The notes under the pieces were generated by a model. It was not told where the DNA came from, did no database searches, and saw only the letters and a list, made by a program, of their open reading frames with translations. DNA of 64,000 nt from the NCBI GenBank assembly GCA_030770545.1, contig CM061107.1, forward strand, positions 67,001-131,000, given 5' to 3'. Position numbers and translations under genes: made by a program. Shown in pieces: positions 1 to 11,874 of the stretch; within the stretch, counting starts at the first letter, position 1; every line of letters starts with the position of its first letter. This DNA comes from Macropodus opercularis (Eukaryota > Chordata > Actinopteri > Anabantiformes > Osphronemidae).

Positions 1-927
1 GCAAATGTGGCTGCAGCCGTGGGTGTGGCGCTAAACATGGCCCACGAGAGTGATGTGGAATCAGCCCTCATTTCAGTGACATCCTTTGATGCTCCTTTGA
101 TTGCCTGGTGGAACGAGGGGTCATAGCAGCTGTAAAGAAGCACGACCAGAGCGAAGGCATACGGACCAAACTGAAGACAGTGATAATAGAATAGAACCTG
201 CAGATGTTCCCGGGTGGTCCTGATGACGCAGACCAAGGAGAGGAGGTGGTACTGCCTACGCCCTTTCAGGCGTTAAATGCACCGAACGAGCCACCAGATG
301 TGTTTTCACCTGCGGAGCGGCCTGGCACACCCCACCCTGGGTTTGCAGGCAGAGCTGAAGCTGATTCAGACACGAGAGGCGGCGTGGAGAGAAACCTGCA
401 AAGGGGCTCGAGGGCACAGACTGTGCATAGAAGCACGTCGACGACTACACCGACGGGCCAGACACCAAACTCACCCAGAAAAAGCCCTCACCAACCGAGA
501 CCTGGTCAAGCTCCGCCACCTGACCTAGGTAGACAGTGGAGTGTTGTCGCGCAGGCTAACGGGCAGCACTCGGTGCCAGAACGAGAGCCTGAGTCTGGGG
601 CAGATGGAGAAGCGTCAGCACCAGAGGAGGATGAGGATGAGGATGAGGATGACAACAGCTGGATCTGGGAAGAAACACCAGCAAAGCCACTGAGAACCGG
701 CACATACAGGAAAGCAGGGAAAAGAAAACCGAAATACCACGACCCTCTGCAAGTGCCTGAGAGGTCGGCTCCAGACCCGAGATGGGCACCTTTAAGGTCA
801 AAAGACGGGAGAGCAGTTTATGTGCCAGCAGTGGACCAGACAGGGAGACGGAGCGTATGCATACGGTGACTACTGCAACATAGCGAACATGCCTCCCTAA
901 GTGAAGCTGGCTCAAGCTGATAACCTG
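1..927 (+). repeat. Partial 2,683-bp megasatellite monomer (left array edge)
   Basis: This stretch matches 34,008-34,934 of the right-hand array base for base apart from one change (c at 787 where array copies have g). If the array start at 33,460 is monomer position 1, this is monomer positions 549-1,475. The match stops abruptly after 'aacctg' at 927. It includes a complete copy of the 221-codon open frame (204-869). At the a/g site (329) it carries a, like monomers at 33,460, 36,143 and 46,875. The window starts inside the monomer, so how far this left array extends is not visible. Confidence 0.97.
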
Positions 928-1700
928 GGGGACCTGAGAGTATTCTCAGGTCATTGCATAACAACTTTACTTATGATGTTTGTTAGGATGTATAACCATG
1001 TGATGAATTTCATTACTCAGAATGATTACTTACACTGATTACTTAACAGAAATTATGTTTGTTAATCAAATGTATTTGATTTTGAATGTCGAAATCAAGT
1101 GAACTGTAATCAGGTTGAAACATGGTTCACATGGTGTTAAACTTATAAAGTAAAGGTCAAAAGACTGATCTGTGTTAGAATAATTTCTGTGTGCATCGGC
1201 TAATTATTAAGGAAGGACAGGTCCAGTGGAAAGTACCAGAAGGACCAGGAGGACGTGGAGAACATGAAGAGCAGCATCTCTGATCAAGGAGACAAGGATT
1301 AGATCATGTCTGTTCACGTGTGAATGCTGTCCTGCCATTGGTTGATGGATGTTGAACACGCCACCAAGCATCACCATTGCCTGGAAACTACCAATGGCAT
1401 AACAATGACGGAGCATTTAGCATCACGGACAAGATCTACAGCTGGTCCTCAGTTTCCAACCTAGAGACTCTCAGCCCTCAGCCTTCACACCTGTGTCGTG
1501 CCCACTCTTCAACCAGCCTTAGACTTCAAAAGCCAAAGGGGTCATGAGTAGAGTAGCACCATAAGGCAAGAATAGACACCTACACATTCAATACATTGGA
1601 ATCTTGATATTTGTATCGTTTTTGTTATTTGCTGTTAGCTTTCGCATCTGCTAAATAAAGTTCAACATCTGCAGTTCAAGTTACAGCTTCCTTGCTTTAG
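928..1700 (+). other. Possible solo LTR-like or unknown repeat at array edge
   Basis: No coding frame of note. Directly at the array junction the sequence begins TGGGGGACC and contains a 9-bp inverted repeat (931-952). A TATAAA-like box lies near 1,143 and an AATAAA signal near 1,655, an order that would fit an LTR on the plus strand. However I find no polypurine tract, primer-binding site, matching second LTR or target-site duplication, so the LTR reading is weak. It may equally be the 3' end of some other transposon or an old untranslated exon. Confidence 0.25.
931..952. repeat. 9-bp perfect inverted repeat at array junction
   Basis: GACCTGAGA (931-939) and TCTCAGGTC (944-952) are perfect reverse complements separated by GTAT. 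The hairpin lies three bases from the end of megasatellite homology, so it may mark a breakpoint or a transposon end. Confidence 0.7.
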
Positions 1701-4480
1701 TTGTATTTCATCAGGGTTTCTTCAAAGAGCTCGTAGCCTCTCCTCGTTGACGTGAAAGTATCCGATAGTGTGTGACTAAACCAGACTCACATGATGAAAG
1801 CTCTTGTCGGTTTAGTCTGGACCCAAATTAATACCTCATGTTTGATAAAAGTATACTTATCACTAAAACTTATTCCAGCAACCACAACAACTGTTACTTT
1901 CAGAAGGAAGCTGCCGTGAACCAGGGGGAGTCATTGGTATTTGTCATTGTCTGGTCTGTACAGGTGCTGATGTTAGTACAAGCAGGGGGAACTGGGATGA
2001 AGGTAGTGAATTAGCTGGATGAATTCCTTCGCCTCAGCCTACAATAGAAACCAGTACTGTTAAACCCCAGGCAGGCTGAGAAATTAATCACTTTAATGTG
2101 AGGACTGGCCTACTCTCTGGTACTAGAGGGTCAGAGCAACAAACAATGTAGTCACCTAGAATTTAGAAAGGACGGAGCTCCCCCACATTATCCTTCTCCT
2201 CTAGCTGTTTCTTCACATTCTAGACTGTTTTTTGCCATGGTCTGTAAACAAGTGCAGTCTCACGCTCACGCTTATGTTCACGCTTTGTAGATTTGTCTTT
2301 ACTTTGTTAATTTTTTATTAAAACTTCCATCTCAACACACTGTTTCAGGTCAAACGTTCCCTCCAATGGCCAGGGTCAAGTTGATTTCACTATGCGTTTA
2401 TTCAATTTTCTCGAGTATCTCCGAATTTCGTCTTTCAGAAGCGGATTCTTTTTTCCTAACACCTCGATGGGAGACGCGTTCTTATTTGCAGATCCCTTAC
2501 GTGTGATGTATCTACGTGGATATATCTCTTATGTACGCTATTGAATGGGTGTATCTGTTATGCAAACAAATCTACATCTTATTATCCAAATTCAAATGAC
2601 TTGAGTATTTCATTTGGAAACTACGCAGCCTCAAAACTATCTAAATTTAAACACCTCACCTGCTTTGTGACAAATTTTCTCAGAGTTTATCTGTTCCAAT
2701 CACATGAAAATTGCTGTCCGCACCACTATGCACACACAGATGAGAGTCACAGTCTCTTTACTCTCCTTCAAGGACACCTGCAGCCTCTGTTTTGAGGGGG
2801 CTGGCTTTTTGCCTAATACCCCTGACTACCAGGTGAAGCGCAGTCTCGAGCTCACAGCCAATCATGGACCACGCTTATTGTCATAGATTTCTCCCCTCTC
2901 CAAACAAAGGGGAGCGGTCTCTGCTTCCACGGAACAATGAAGAAGTCTCACTAACAGCTACGACCACTGCGAGACACACTCTCAACATAAGTCTATTATG
3001 ATCAAGGTCAAAACGAACACCTCCAACAGCAGGTCTCCCAACCGAGCAGAGTCCTGCGTCCAACTCTCCAACACCACGAAAAAAGGAAGCACAATTTACT
3101 TCTTTTAACTGCATACACACATGCCCTTCGGTCTATTTTTATCCTTACACACACTCACAATTGCCAGAAGCAGAGAGAAGAGACACTCTTCTCCTGAGAA
3201 ATTATCAACCCCACAGTCTCAGCTCAGACTTCAGCATATAAACCACAGCACAGAACCCTCTGCACTGAAAAACACAATATCAACAACTTCTAAAAACAAC
3301 TCATTGCATAACAAACATCAGCACACGCATATACAAAGCTTCCATCAATAACACTGCATACATGAATATTCAACACATTTCAGTCTAGACTCATTTATCT
3401 ACAGAAAAGCTTTTCACCAGGATTTATCTAAAATCTCAGGCCTCACTCTCCATGGTGAAAACTACACCTGGGTTGATCAGGCCCAGGCTGATGTAATTTC
3501 CCCACGTTACCAAGAAAAAACAAACTCACAGCATAGCAGTACAATCATTTGTCTCTAATTGATAGCACACCAAAACTTCTGGAGCTAAAACCCACTGAGC
3601 AAAACTGCAAAACTTCTTTGCTAATTTCTCAACCTTAGACAAAGTAATTTGCCATTTCCAAACGGTGTTGAGAAGTCAGCCCTTTGTACGTATACAGAGT
3701 CTCAAACAATCATTTTCAATAATCCCAGACTCAAATGACTTAAAGTTTCCAAACTGCGTCTGTTACAATGTTCAACTTTTAGATGTCCGTAGGCTGCATC
3801 ACTTTAACAATCCGCCCAGCAAGCGTCCTGTACAATCATATTCCCTGGAAATAAACAATGTCTATTCTACTCTAAATGTATCCTAAACCCACTAAGATAT
3901 ACTAATGTTTTCCACTACATATGTAAGGCCTTAAATGACTTTGTTTCATGATATTTCCTCATGATTTCCATCTAGAGTGATGACAGCGGACCCTGGTGTA
4001 TTCAAGCGTGTACAAGCTTACAATGGACCTGAAATCAGCCACCTGCCTTGAGCTCTTATGGACATATGACCCATTGAATAACTTCCAAATTCATATGATA
4101 CAACCAAGACTTTATCAACTTTGCCATTTGTGGTCTTATGTCCCCACCTACTGGTCTAACAGAGTGACCTGAACATGTTTGTCAGAATTAGTTACACTTG
4201 AATTTATTATGCAGACAAAACAAAAAATCTCTTGTTACAGATTTTAGTAAATCTTTGGTCTGACATGTTTTCATTTTTATCAAAGCAAAACAACAGTAAC
4301 AACAAATGTACTGCCTTGCTAAACATAAAGGGCACATGAAACTTCAATATGCTCATTAACATTTTACACATTATTTCTTATAAGACTGAGTGAGTGGGTC
4401 ATTGCTCTGTCTGGACAGGGACTGGGTTGCCTTGATTTCCTTTAGATTGGCTTGATTTAGGAGACAAACTCAGCCTCTTC
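1701..4480. other. Gene-free stretch
   Basis: Only short open frames without recognisable content. At 4,127-4,165 there is a copy of a motif around 'ttgtggtcttatgt' plus 'cacctactggtc' that recurs at about 9,704, 18,134 and 24,700, just upstream of the recombinase gene copies. No catalytic exons of gene A are found here, although they would be expected in this direction. Confidence 0.5.
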
Positions 4481-5603
4481 TTCGACTAGGCAGCCATCAT
4501 ACATTTGCTTTCTTGAAATTCATCAATCTGATTCTCTGTAAAAACAGTGTAACAGGCACAAGAAAATTATTAAGTTCCCAATCAATTCCCAATTTCTGAA
4601 GACAAGATACGTACAAGGCACAGAATACTTTTCTTTCCAATTTAACACACCAGACTGAAATGCAGTAACAATATCTACCTGTCTTTTGTGTAACACCGTT
4701 TTCTTGTAAACAACCACTTTCCTTTGGACCTCAGTCTGGATCTTCCCCATTTCACACAGAATATTTGTCAGTTCATGCTGTTTTAGCTTACTCTCCATCT
4801 GGAAGGAGTTTTTCACATGTTTGATAAACATGATCACGTTGATCCACATCATTTTGATTGATGTGGGTGCATAGCCCTTTTTATCCAGGTAAGTCGGCCA
4901 ACTATGACAGAAAGTACACAGTTACAAGTTACTTATTTTTCCTTCCAAGTCGGCCCTCAGACAACACATTCCATAATTTAACATCCAATTTTTATCCCAT
5001 TCCGAATCATGACAGGTTACGAACTCAAAGCCACAGATTACAATATAAAAGTCAATTGTGCCTGGATAACCCTAATATTTATTTACTTTAGGTCAATAAA
5101 AATATTACAAATATCTGAAAATTACTCACGTGTGCAACTTGTCCATTTGGTTTAGGAACCTCAGGTCATGGCAGAAGGATCTAGAAGGTAGACCAGACGC
5201 CATGTACAGACAAAAGCGAAGAGCATGGCTTGATGACTGCTTTGCATTGTCCTTGTACTTCCTTCCTGTCCGTGGGCCCAAACGAAACTTGGCAAAGTCT
5301 TTAACAATGTTGTCTGCATTAAAAAAAACTCATTGAACACAGATATGCAATAGCACGAAAACCAAGTTGTCTCCCAAAGTTCTAATGAACAATAAAAAAA
5401 GACTTACCAAAGAAATATTTGTCAGTGTTTGCCTTTCCTACATGTTCTCCTTTTTGAACTAATAGAGGTGGTTCATTTTGCTGTCTTGACATCATATGTT
5501 TAATGCTTTGCTCCAACAGCTGAATCCTGGAGTCAATCTGCTCCCAGCGGGAGTTGCATGAGCACCCCTTCGACACAAGCTCAATCAAATTTTCTCTCGG
5601 TCC

Positions 5604-6899
5604 ACTCAAGTGTCCCGGCAGGTTGGATGAAGGTACTTCACTCTCAGGAGATGTAGAATTTAGGGACACAGACTGTTTGGAAGAGACGTTGTGAGAGCCT
5701 GGAGCAGGACTTGAAGAGGAAGATAAGCTGTGGAACCCATTAGTGGCTGGACTACGTGGCTGAATTGTACTGTGATGACAATCAGTGGAAGACAGGTTTC
5801 TCTCATCTGTGTCACATGAGCTGCTGGACAAGTGAAGATCCAGCGATTGTAACTCCATCTCCTCCTCTTCATCATCCTCAGCCTTCTTGTCAAAAGGCTC
5901 CTCAAACTCTGCCTTACAAATAGGGAGAGTCTGCCCTATAAATAAAAAAGGAGGGGAAGAGGAGTTGAGAGATCCAGGAACAGGACTCAATCCGCTCTCA
6001 TGAGGGTCACTGGAGGCAGTCAGGTGGTCACTCTGGCCACTTAAGTGTCCCGGCAGGTTGGATGAAGGTACTTCCCTCTCAGGAGATGTAGAATTTAGGG
6101 ACACAGACTGTTTGGAAGAGACGTTGTGAGAGCCTGGAGCAGGACTTGAAGAGGAAGATAAGCTGTGGAACCCATTAGTGGCTGGACTACGTGGCTGAAT
6201 TGTACTGTGATGACAATCAGTGGAAGACAGGTTTCTCTCATCTGTGTCACATGAGCTGCTGGACAAGTGAAGATCCAGCGATTGTAACTCCATCTCCTCC
6301 TCATCATCATCCTCAGCCTTCTTGTCAAAAGGCTCCTCAAACTCTGCCTTACAAATAGGGAGAGTCTGCCCTATAAATAAAAAAGGAGGGGAAGAGGAGT
6401 TGAGAGATCCAGGAACAGGACTCAATCCGCTCTCATGAGGGTCACTGGAGGCAGTCAGGTGGTCACTCTGGCCACTTAAGTGTCCCGGCAGGTTGGATGA
6501 AGGTACTTCCCTCTCAGGAGATGTAGAATTTAGGGACACAGACTGTTTGGAAGAGACGTTGTGAGAGCCTGGAGCAGGACTTGAAGAGGAAGATAAGCTG
6601 TGGAACCCATTAGTGGCTGGACTACGTGGCTGAATTGTACTGTGATGACAATCAGTGGAAGACAGGTTTCTCTCATCTGTGTCACATGAGCTGCTGGACA
6701 AGTGAAGATCCAGGAATTGCAACTCCATCTCCTCCTCCTCATCATCCTCAGCCTTCTTGTCAAAAGGCTCCTCAAACTCTGCCTTACAAATAGGGAGAGT
6801 CTGCCCTATAAATAGAGGGGAAGAGGAGTTGAGAGATCCAGGAACAGGACTCAATCCACTCTCATGAGGGTCACTGGAGGCAGTCAGGTGGTCACTCTG
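5604..6899 (-). repeat. Three 435-bp in-frame tandem repeats inside the long exon of gene A
   Basis: Three units start at about 5,604, 6,039 and 6,474; equivalent points are exactly 435 bp apart (145 codons). The third is 9 bp shorter near its right end (about 6,813). Each unit encodes a Ser-rich, Glu/Asp-rich stretch including SLDLHLSSSSCDTDERNLSS. Differences between units are few (Asp/Glu and Phe/Ser changes), so the expansion is recent. Genes B and C have no such repeat in the matching exon. Confidence 0.95.
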
Positions 6900-7509
6900 A
6901 CAACGAACACTTGGAGCACAGTAGTCTAAGGAAATTTTCAAGTTTCAAATTGCAAATGAAAACCTAGTAGGCACATTCTACTGAACCCATTCATTCAGTA
7001 GAATAAATAACATCATTGGGTGTAAATGGAAACCCTTACAAAGTAGTTTATTGCTCAAGTTAATAGGATGTCATTAGATGACTTTTCTGATATGGACCAA
7101 AAAACATAAGCACCACTTACCAGTACCGTGTTCAGCAATACTGCCCATGTCCAGCGTTGAAACCAGGGGCACATCTAGGTTAGATTCCCTTAACTTCGCC
7201 AGCTCTTTGACTATAGCTGCCCTCTTAGCTTCCTTCATTACTGGTTCTCGGTCCTATAAACGTTATTTGACTTTAGATTAAACTGAGTTTAGAGGGAGAA
7301 ACATTTTTAAACACAAACTGAACGTATGTACTTTTGCTGAACCCATGTTGTGTAAGTCCTGGAGGTGTTTATCAAGGCGAACTAGGGTCTTCTTTCCACA
7401 GATTTCACAATCCAGGGTTGTTGTAGTTCTGTGGTGGGAAACGAAAACAACTCATGAAAGACCACCACATAATATAATAACATTATGTATGTATATAATA
7501 AATTATATA

Positions 7510-8165
7510 CCTATATTGTATTTTGTTACGTTTGCAATCTCTAGAGTACCAGGGGTAGGAAAGCCTGAGTCCCCAGTACTATCTTTAGTCACCACTGGGT
7601 GACGCCAAAGCTAACTAGGGGCTGTTCAGCTCTTAACTTAAATGCCCCGACTACAAAAACTGGGAAACCCAAGTGCATGAGCCACAAACAAAAATAGTAG
7701 ATTGAATTGTAATCAAAGCGTAGACGCACCATCAACAAAACAAACAGAAGCACATACAGGAGGAAAACAAGTCATAAGCAAAGTTAGAATAAGTCTCTAA
7801 GTCCCTAGGTAAGTCAAGCCAATATCTAAACAAGTTCCAAAGTCTCAAACGAATAACTAAACAAACAAACCAGGTGTTTAAACGCAGGATGCCCTCAAGA
7901 ATTCCTTACTCAGAATTTCAACATTCAAACAATACATACCATACCATACCATACCATACCATACCATACCATACCATACAAACAATTATCAACCAAAGAG
8001 CCAGCAAAGACACAGGGAGGAAATTAAATACCAACTAAACAGGAAATAACAAACAGGTGAAATCAATAATGAACAGAAAAGGAAGTGGATGAACAGAAAC
8101 CAACAAAGAATAGGAGGGAACAAGAGCGCCCTCCAGTGGTTGGAGGGCTGACTCGTTACATGTAT
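7510..8165. mobile_element. Insertion in an intron of gene A, unclassified
   Basis: The intron between the two zinc-finger exons is about 770 bp here but about 100 bp in A', B and C. The extra piece starts near 'tttgttacg' and ends near 'cgttaca'. It is bounded by TGTAT on both sides, which could be a 5-bp target duplication. It contains a pentanucleotide microsatellite. I cannot assign it to a transposon family. Confidence 0.5.
7936..7980. repeat. (ATACC)9 microsatellite
   Basis: Nine uninterrupted ATACC units inside the intron insertion of gene A. Confidence 0.97.
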
Positions 8166-8761
8166 CTCTACATAAATATCAGACAACAATCTGAATCTCA
8201 CCGTGCATTCCCATATTTCATGAGAAGCTTAAACTCTTCTTTGTTTGGAATAGTGTGGGACACGTTCAGGTGCTGCTTTAGATTGGAATAGTTTCCAAAG
8301 CAAAGTCCGCACAACTTGTCAGCCTGTGGACAAATCAAAGTGACAAAACACATTGAGGTTCCAGGTCTTCAGCAAAATATTACAGTAAACACACTGTTTT
8401 AATGTACTTACCATTTTGTCACGCTGGATTTGCAGAATACCTGTCACAGTGATTTAAGAGAAACAAACAGTTTAATTGTGGAAAAGGGAGGAAATATGAA
8501 AGAATAAGAACTCTTTCAGGAGCATGCTGAAATAATGTATAAGCTACGTACGTAGACAAAGCAAGCACAATTAACGTTTTCTGAGATATATGAAATGTGC
8601 AAGTTTCAGATGAAAACCCAGTGGTTCCAAACTTCAGTAGAATAAATAACATCATTGGGTGTAAATGGAAACCCTTACAAATTGTAGTTTATTACTCAAG
8701 TTAATAGGATGCCATTAGATGACTTTTCTGATATGGACCAAAAAACATAAGCACCACTTAC

Positions 8762-9397
8762 CAGTACCGTGTTCAGCAATTCTGCCCATGTCCAGCGTTG
8801 AAACCAGGGGCACATCTGGGTTAGATTCCCTTAACTTCGCCAGCTCTTTGACTATAGCTGCCCTCTTAGCTTCCTTCATTACTGGTTCTCGGTCCTATCA
8901 ACGTTATTTAACTTTAGATTAAACTGACTTTAGAGGGGGAAACATTTTTTAAACACAAAGTGAACTTATGTACTTTTACTGAACCCATGTTGTGTGAGAA
9001 CTGCAGGTGTCTATCAAGGCGAACTAGGGTCTTCTTTCCACAGATTTTACAATCCAGGGTTTTTCTAGTTCTGTGGTGAAAAACGAAAACAACTCATGAA
9101 ATAATATAATAACATTATGTATGTATATATAAATATCAGACAACAATCTTAATCTCACCGTGGATTCCCATATTGCAGGAGAAGATCAAACTCTTCTTCG
9201 TTTGGAATAGTGTGGGACACGTTCAGGTGCTGCTTTAGGTCGGAAAAGTTTCCAAAGCAAAGTCCGCACAACTTGTCAGCCTGTGGACCAATCATAGAGA
9301 CAAAACACATTGAGGTTCCAGGTCTCCAGCAAAATATTACAGTAAACACACTGTTTTAATGTACTTACCATTTTGTCACGCTGGATTTTCAGAATAC
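8762..9397 (-). pseudogene. Gene A' remnant: 5' exons of a further recombinase-family copy
   Basis: Exons 9397-9369 (ending in ATG), 9280-9159 (zinc finger 1), 9070-8974 (zinc finger 2) and 8894-8762 match the first four exons of genes B and C with identical lengths (29, 122, 97, 133 bp) and intact splice sites. Downstream the copy keeps intron sequence to about 8,590 and is then joined to the 5' flank of gene A. This indicates a deletion or unequal exchange that removed all later exons. Alone it could encode only the two zinc fingers and the linker. It might be spliced onto gene A exons as duplicated 5' exons; the phases would allow it. Confidence 0.75.
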
Positions 9398-9574
9398 CTG
9401 TCACAGTGATTCAAGAGACACAAACAGTTTAATTGTGGAAAAGGGAGGAAATATGAAAAAATAAGAACTCTTTCAGGAGCATGCTGAAATAATGTATAAG
9501 CGACGTACGTAGACAAAGCAAGCACAATTAACGTTGTCTGGATAATCATCCAGGTGAGGTTGTCTGAAAGCTGA

Positions 9575-9636
9575 GTCATGGCAAGTGGACGTGTCTGAAA
9601 ATCTTACTCCAAAGGCAGAAATCCACTTGCCATGAC
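9575..9636. repeat. 15-bp-arm inverted repeat upstream of A'
   Basis: Arms 9575-9589 and 9622-9636 are perfect reverse complements around a 32-base loop. The same hairpin occurs about 180 bp upstream of the first exon of B (18,007-18,068) and C (24,571-24,632). Its loop shares the 'ctccaaagg-agaa' motif with sequence near 9,940. Confidence 0.9.
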
Positions 9637-9639
9637 GTG

Positions 9640-10322
9640 TTAACATTAGACTTTTTTCCATGGTTTCCAAATAGCCAATACATCATGATCTCAGAATTGG
9701 CCGTTTGTGGTCTTATGTCACCACCTACTGGTCAAACTAAAGTTGGACTTTAAGTTTGAATCTGGAAATTGAGTTGATTTGAAGGTTGGAGGAGGCTACT
9801 TTACTGGTTGCTCACAATCTAAACTTGAAGTTGGATAATAAGGCATTATATAACCTATAGAAATATTGTTTTATGGTATATACACATATACTATTACAAC
9901 TTGGAATTACACTATTATTATAATATAATATTTCGACTCCAAAGGGAGAAGTCCACTTTCCGACACTGTTTATGTTGTTTATCATGTTATAAGTAGGACA
10001 AGCATGACTATAAATCAAAATTGCTGTGCTTACTTCATGTCCAAATCTTTTTTGTTCATGTTTAGAGTGTCTGTACATTTTATTTACATGTACAGACAAA
10101 CATTTGGTGAGTAGTAGCAAGTTCACAAATACATCTAAGTCATAACATGTTCATGTCCTAAACTTTGACAATTAAAAAAATATATATTCTAAGATCAAAG
10201 CTGTTATAACAACACTGGTAATTGCTACATAGGGATGTTACACACTGCTATAAGTCAAAAAGTTATGGATTAGAGCATCATTTCTATCAGAACATTTGAT
10301 CAACTAGAGACCTATTACTCAC
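9640..10322. repeat. Spacer block shared by three inter-gene regions
   Basis: The part from about 9,780 recurs at 19,150-19,795 (offset 9,374) and 24,776-25,430 (offset 14,996) almost unchanged. On the minus strand it includes an ATG-containing exon-like piece (10,059-10,034) followed by a good donor site, but no continuation into a coding exon is evident. It seems to be the first intron side of the gene D 5' exon copy that follows. Confidence 0.6.
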
Positions 10323-10410
10323 CATGTGCTTCCTACTTCTGCTGCACTTCTCTCACTTCCCACTTCCTTTGTACAGAGGAAGTCCAGGTTTTCATTTACA
10401 CGCAACACTC
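10323..10410 (-). pseudogene. Copy 1 of the gene D 5' exon
   Basis: The sequence resembles the 5' exon of gene D at 30,595-30,690, including the block with 'cacttcct' and 'gtacagaggaagtccaggtt' and the donor ATG|GTGAGTAA. The intron sequence beyond the donor is also related (shared 'gggatgttacacact' and 'atcagaacattt'). No later exon of D is seen nearby. It may be a retained promoter and untranslated exon. Confidence 0.65.
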
Positions 10411-10559
10411 AATGTATAGACTAAAATCTGGAAAATAAATGCATTACGGATCATATTTGAAATTCTTTATTACCTTGTAGTAAAGGACCACACCCGTATC
10501 TATCTACACCGCGAAACCAATAAGTTATTTTAACATACAATCAAATGATTATAATTTTA

Positions 10560-10720
10560 TAGAATATGCTGTGCTTTGAGTGAAGCAAGAAGATCCTGGG
10601 TTTGATTCCCGGTGGTGACCGGTGTCCAAAGACATGCATGGTGTGAGTGTGAGTGTGTCCGTGACTGGTTATGCGTCTATATGTGTGGCCCAATCGTCGA
10701 GATTGATTATATCCACAGAG
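10560..10720. mobile_element. SINE-like fragment with a tRNA B-box-like motif
   Basis: 'gggtttgattcccgg' resembles a Pol III B box, and it is followed by 'gtccaaagacatgcatg', a phrase familiar from dispersed teleost repeats. It is degraded and lacks a clear A box and tail. An identical copy lies at 25,556-25,716 as part of the segmental duplication. Confidence 0.5.
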
Positions 10721-10734
10721 GTGCACCCCCCTCC

Positions 10735-10950
10735 GTTCGCATAACGAACCCATTCTTCACAGGCGTGAAGTAAAACCAAACTGGAGGATAAATCAGTGTC
10801 TTCACCAACTTCCCACAGACTGAAGAAGCCTCCTGGACAGATGGAGAAACGTTTCCACTAACTAGAAGAATCCAGTTGCCAGGACTCAACCTTCAGACAA
10901 CTTCACGTGGATGAATGAGAATCTTCACAGTCATCCACAGAGGTGCAAAA
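10735..10950. mobile_element. Dispersed repeat fragment
   Basis: The stretch around 'gactgaagaagcctcctgga' and 'atgaatgagaatcttcacag' resembles a high-copy teleost repeat whose class I cannot fix from sequence alone. Its duplicate is at 25,731-25,946. Confidence 0.4.
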
Positions 10951-11870
10951 CTTTACTGTTTGACTAACATTATATCTGGATACATTGGGCTGCATTTGTT
11001 GCAGCATCTGTTACAGACTGGGCAGATCAAGGAATTAAATACACCACGAACCACATAAAGGCATTAATGAAACATGATTACATCATACAACTGATTGAAA
11101 CGTGGAGCGATTACACCTTTAAGCCAAGGAACGAACTTCAAGGATAACATACAACTTCTCTACGTTTCTGTATAACATAACTTAGCCTTAGCAAACATGC
11201 ACTGTCTGAATACTTCCATCTTCCATTCCTTCATCCTTGCTTAAGGCTCTGTGAGCATGGACCAAAGTTGCCAAAGAACTAGTGACATGTGTAAAAAGCC
11301 ATGGGTCTGATGAGCCTGCTGTGGTCTCAGTCTGTTCTGAGCCATTCAACTGTAACCTATAGGCCTGATGGTGACGTATGTTTTTCAGTTACTTGAGAGT
11401 CTTCATCAATAGTGTAACCTGTCATAACATGTGTTTCAAGAGGTCACTGACAAGTGCAACTGCCACGTTGTCTGAGCTCTGTGCAACCATCACCTGGTTC
11501 CTGAATTCAGACTTCAACCCACATCTGTCACCTATGACACAGTTGGTAGATGTGAATTTGGAATTTCTTGATTGTATATCTCCTCATGACGTATCTACAG
11601 CAGAGTGTCATTGATTCTGCCAAGCTTTCATTTCATCCTAACAGCTGCCGTCCATCTCTCGCCTATTATGAGATATGAGACATTGAAATACTTTTACATT
11701 TAATTCTCTTCTATGTCACAGCCAACAGATGAAAATGTGGAATTTATCGCCTCCTTTATATCTCCTCATTGCCTGTACCTGATGTGACTCTGCTCTATCT
11801 ATCTATAAATTATTCATACTTCTGACTGAATTGAAATATTTTTTTCTACAGTGATGCCTCTTGGACATCG
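10951..11870. other. Gene-free spacer
   Basis: No supported gene. Two related pieces, around 11,548-11,590 and 11,727-11,770, share 'tggaattt' and 'atatctcctcat', suggesting an old local duplication. The stretch is duplicated at 25,947-26,866. Confidence 0.5.
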
Positions 11871-11874
11871 TCTT

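Larger units (their letters stand above)
4487..8440 (-). pseudogene. Recombinase-family gene A, truncated: zinc-finger and core-binding exons only
   Basis: Exons, in minus-strand order and matched to gene B by sequence and splice sites: 8440-8412 (ends in the likely ATG), 8323-8202 (zinc finger 1), 7428-7332 (zinc finger 2), 7253-7121, 6925-5408 (long Ser/acid-rich exon), 5313-5130, 4901-4679 and a partial exon starting at 4535. The exon 4901-4679 is 223 bp against 224 bp in B; one base is missing near its 3' end, so the phase into the next exon is wrong. The next exon also has an in-frame TAG near 4,486 where B continues, and the exons with the catalytic Arg, Lys, His and Tyr are absent. The 6925-5408 exon is about 1.5 kb against 561 bp in B because of three 435-bp repeats, all in frame. 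A shortened protein of zinc fingers plus spacer could still be made, but a recombinase could not. Confidence 0.8.

Noticed and set aside
5660..5905. 81-codon minus-strand frames at 5,660, 6,095 and 6,530 as separate genes
   Set aside because: They are alternative-frame readings of the 435-bp repeats inside the gene A exon.
7078..7281. Plus-strand open frame repeated at 7,078, 8,719, 17,138 and 23,716
   Set aside because: It is the shadow of a minus-strand recombinase-family exon with clear splice sites.
10590..10625. tRNA gene
   Set aside because: Only a B-box-like motif is present. No cloverleaf, A box or terminator could be drawn.
10790..10860. Hammerhead-ribozyme-like core ('agatggagaaacg')
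   Set aside because: The conserved CUGAUGA core is not matched and no three-stem fold is apparent.
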